Assembly (NCBI GenBank): GCA_017630115.1
Contig: JAGBVY010000064.1
Location: 1-13,097, forward strand
DNA length: 13,097 nt
Direction: 5' to 3'
From: Tidjanibacter sp.
Lineage (GTDB): Bacteria > Bacteroidota > Bacteroidia > Bacteroidales > Rikenellaceae
The position numbers were made by a program, and so were the translations under genes. The notes beneath the pieces are model-generated. The model was not told where the DNA came from, did no database searches, and worked only from the letters and a program-made list of their open reading frames with translations. Shown piece after piece: positions 12,316-13,097 of the stretch (positions are counted from its first letter, which is position 1; each line of letters starts with the position of its first letter).

Positions 12316-13097
12316 ATGCGTAAGAGTTTTATTGTAAGAGTGTTGCAAATTGCGGTAGTGGGCGTGTTCGCAAGCTCGCTGCTGTGGCGTTGTGCCAACA
12401 TTGTAGCACCACAAGGCGGCCCCAAGGATTCGCTACCACCCATTGTGGTAAGCGCCCTGCCCGGATTCAACACCACCAACTTCACCGGCAAGGAGATTTA
12501 TATCGGTTTCGATGAGTATGTTCAGCTCAAAGACCAACAGAAGGAGTTTTTTACCTCGCCAATGATGAAGAAAAACCCCACCATTACCACAAGTGGTAGG
12601 GGCATACGCATAACCATACTCGACACTCTCCAAGAGAATCAAACCTACGCACTCAACTTCGGCCGCTCGATTGTCGATAATAACGAGGGTAACCGCCTGA
12701 GCGACTTCCGCTACGTTTTTTCGACCGGCTCGACCATCGACTCAATGGTTATGAGTGGCTACACCGTAAGCGCAAGCAAGGGCGATAGTGTGAGCAACTC
12801 GCTCATATTTTTCTACCCCGCCGAGGCCGACTCCATCCCTCAGTACGACTCGTTGCTGCTCAAATACAAGCCCGCAGCGGTGGCTCGTGCTGCCACCAAC
12901 GGCATCTTCATTGCCCAAAACCTCAAACCCATAGACTATAAAATCTACGCTATTGAGGACAAAAATAGCAACTTCACCTACGACCCAGAGACCGATATGG
13001 TCGGCTTCTTGGACTCGGTACACAATCCACTAAGGGAACACGATTTTAGTGTGTGGTACGACACCACACGTCACTACCTCACAGCCGAGCCTCAACT
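12316..13097 (+). CDS. Ig-like-domain lipoprotein, 5' part (runs off the window)
   Basis: An open frame from the ATG at 12316 continues to the window end without a stop (about 260 codons seen). The N-terminus is a signal peptide (MRKSFIVRVLQIAVVGVFASSLLW) with a candidate lipid-anchor Cys26 in LWRCANIVAPQGGPKDS. The following VVSALPGFNTTNFTGKEIYIGFDEYVQLKD is the start of a Big_5/SbsA-type Ig-like domain. CANxxxPxGGPKD plus FDEYVQLKD is a recurrent Bacteroidetes surface-lipoprotein signature. A later segment (IFIAQNLKPIDYKIYAIEDKNSNFTYDPETDMVGF) looks like a second beta-sandwich unit. Position -1 of the lipobox is Arg, which is atypical. It lies 61 bp after folK with no visible promoter. Function beyond an outer-envelope lipoprotein is unknown. 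Confidence 0.85.
   Translation, partial: MRKSFIVRVLQIAVVGVFASSLLWRCANIVAPQGGPKDSLPPIVVSALPGFNTTNFTGKEIYIGFDEYVQLKDQQKEFFTSPMMKKNPTITTSGRGIRITILDTLQENQTYALNFGRSIVDNNEGNRLSDFRYVFSTGSTIDSMVMSGYTVSASKGDSVSNSLIFFYPAEADSIPQYDSLLLKYKPAAVARAATNGIFIAQNLKPIDYKIYAIEDKNSNFTYDPETDMVGFLDSVHNPLREHDFSVWYDTTRHYLTAEPQ

Noticed and set aside
11679..12491. 270-codon minus-strand open frame antisense to folK
   Set aside because: It overlaps all of folK and the start of the lipoprotein gene, both with clear family motifs; composition looks like a reverse-frame shadow.

Overview
The window looks like chromosomal DNA from a gut-type Bacteroidales, probably Alistipes-like (Rikenellaceae). The phylum call rests on TAnnTTTG-type promoter boxes, A-rich leaders without clear Shine-Dalgarno sites, and Bacteroidetes-style proteins: a short CstA, a PcrA/UvrD with a C-terminal Tudor-like tail, and a CANxxxPxGGPKD Ig-like lipoprotein. 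The family-level guess is inference. There is no prophage, IS transposase, CRISPR array, rRNA or tRNA that I can see.

Layout. (1) Bases 1-415 are a repeat-rich leader before pcrA (uvrD-like helicase), which is followed after 14 bp by nth (endonuclease III). (2) Bases 3484-3941 are a second repeat-rich leader built in the same order, before recO. A bidirectional terminator at 4697-4726 separates recO from a convergent two-gene unit on the minus strand: cstA and, overlapping its 3' end by 20 bp, an unrecognised helical/TPR-like protein. (3) A divergent promoter region at 6941-7059 separates cstA from rlmN, which appears to be leaderless. It is followed by a Wzx/MATE-type flippase and dut. (4) Bases 10087-10567 are a gap with a terminator-like hairpin, three copies of a CGTACCTTGTTTTT motif and a good promoter for holB. 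(5) Then come holB, folK and the 5' part of an Ig-like-domain lipoprotein gene that runs off the window.

The genes are housekeeping: DNA repair and recombination (pcrA, nth, recO), replication and nucleotide hygiene (holB, dut), rRNA methylation (rlmN), folate synthesis (folK), carbon/peptide uptake (cstA) and surface polysaccharide export (flippase).

The most unusual content is intergenic. A roughly 122-nt element lies just upstream of both pcrA and recO (257-378 and 3803-3923). It folds into a long imperfect stem, a conserved internal loop (CCGCAG opposite TGAGGA) and a 5-bp apical hairpin with a 5-nt loop. The two copies differ in ways that keep the pairing, and every transition-type mismatch I found is G-U on the gene-sense strand and none is A-C, which suggests a sense RNA structure. 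At both loci it is preceded by a half-copy holding only the 5' part, and further upstream by a shared palindromic repeat. Whether this is a cis-regulatory leader or a dispersed mobile hairpin cannot be decided from one window.
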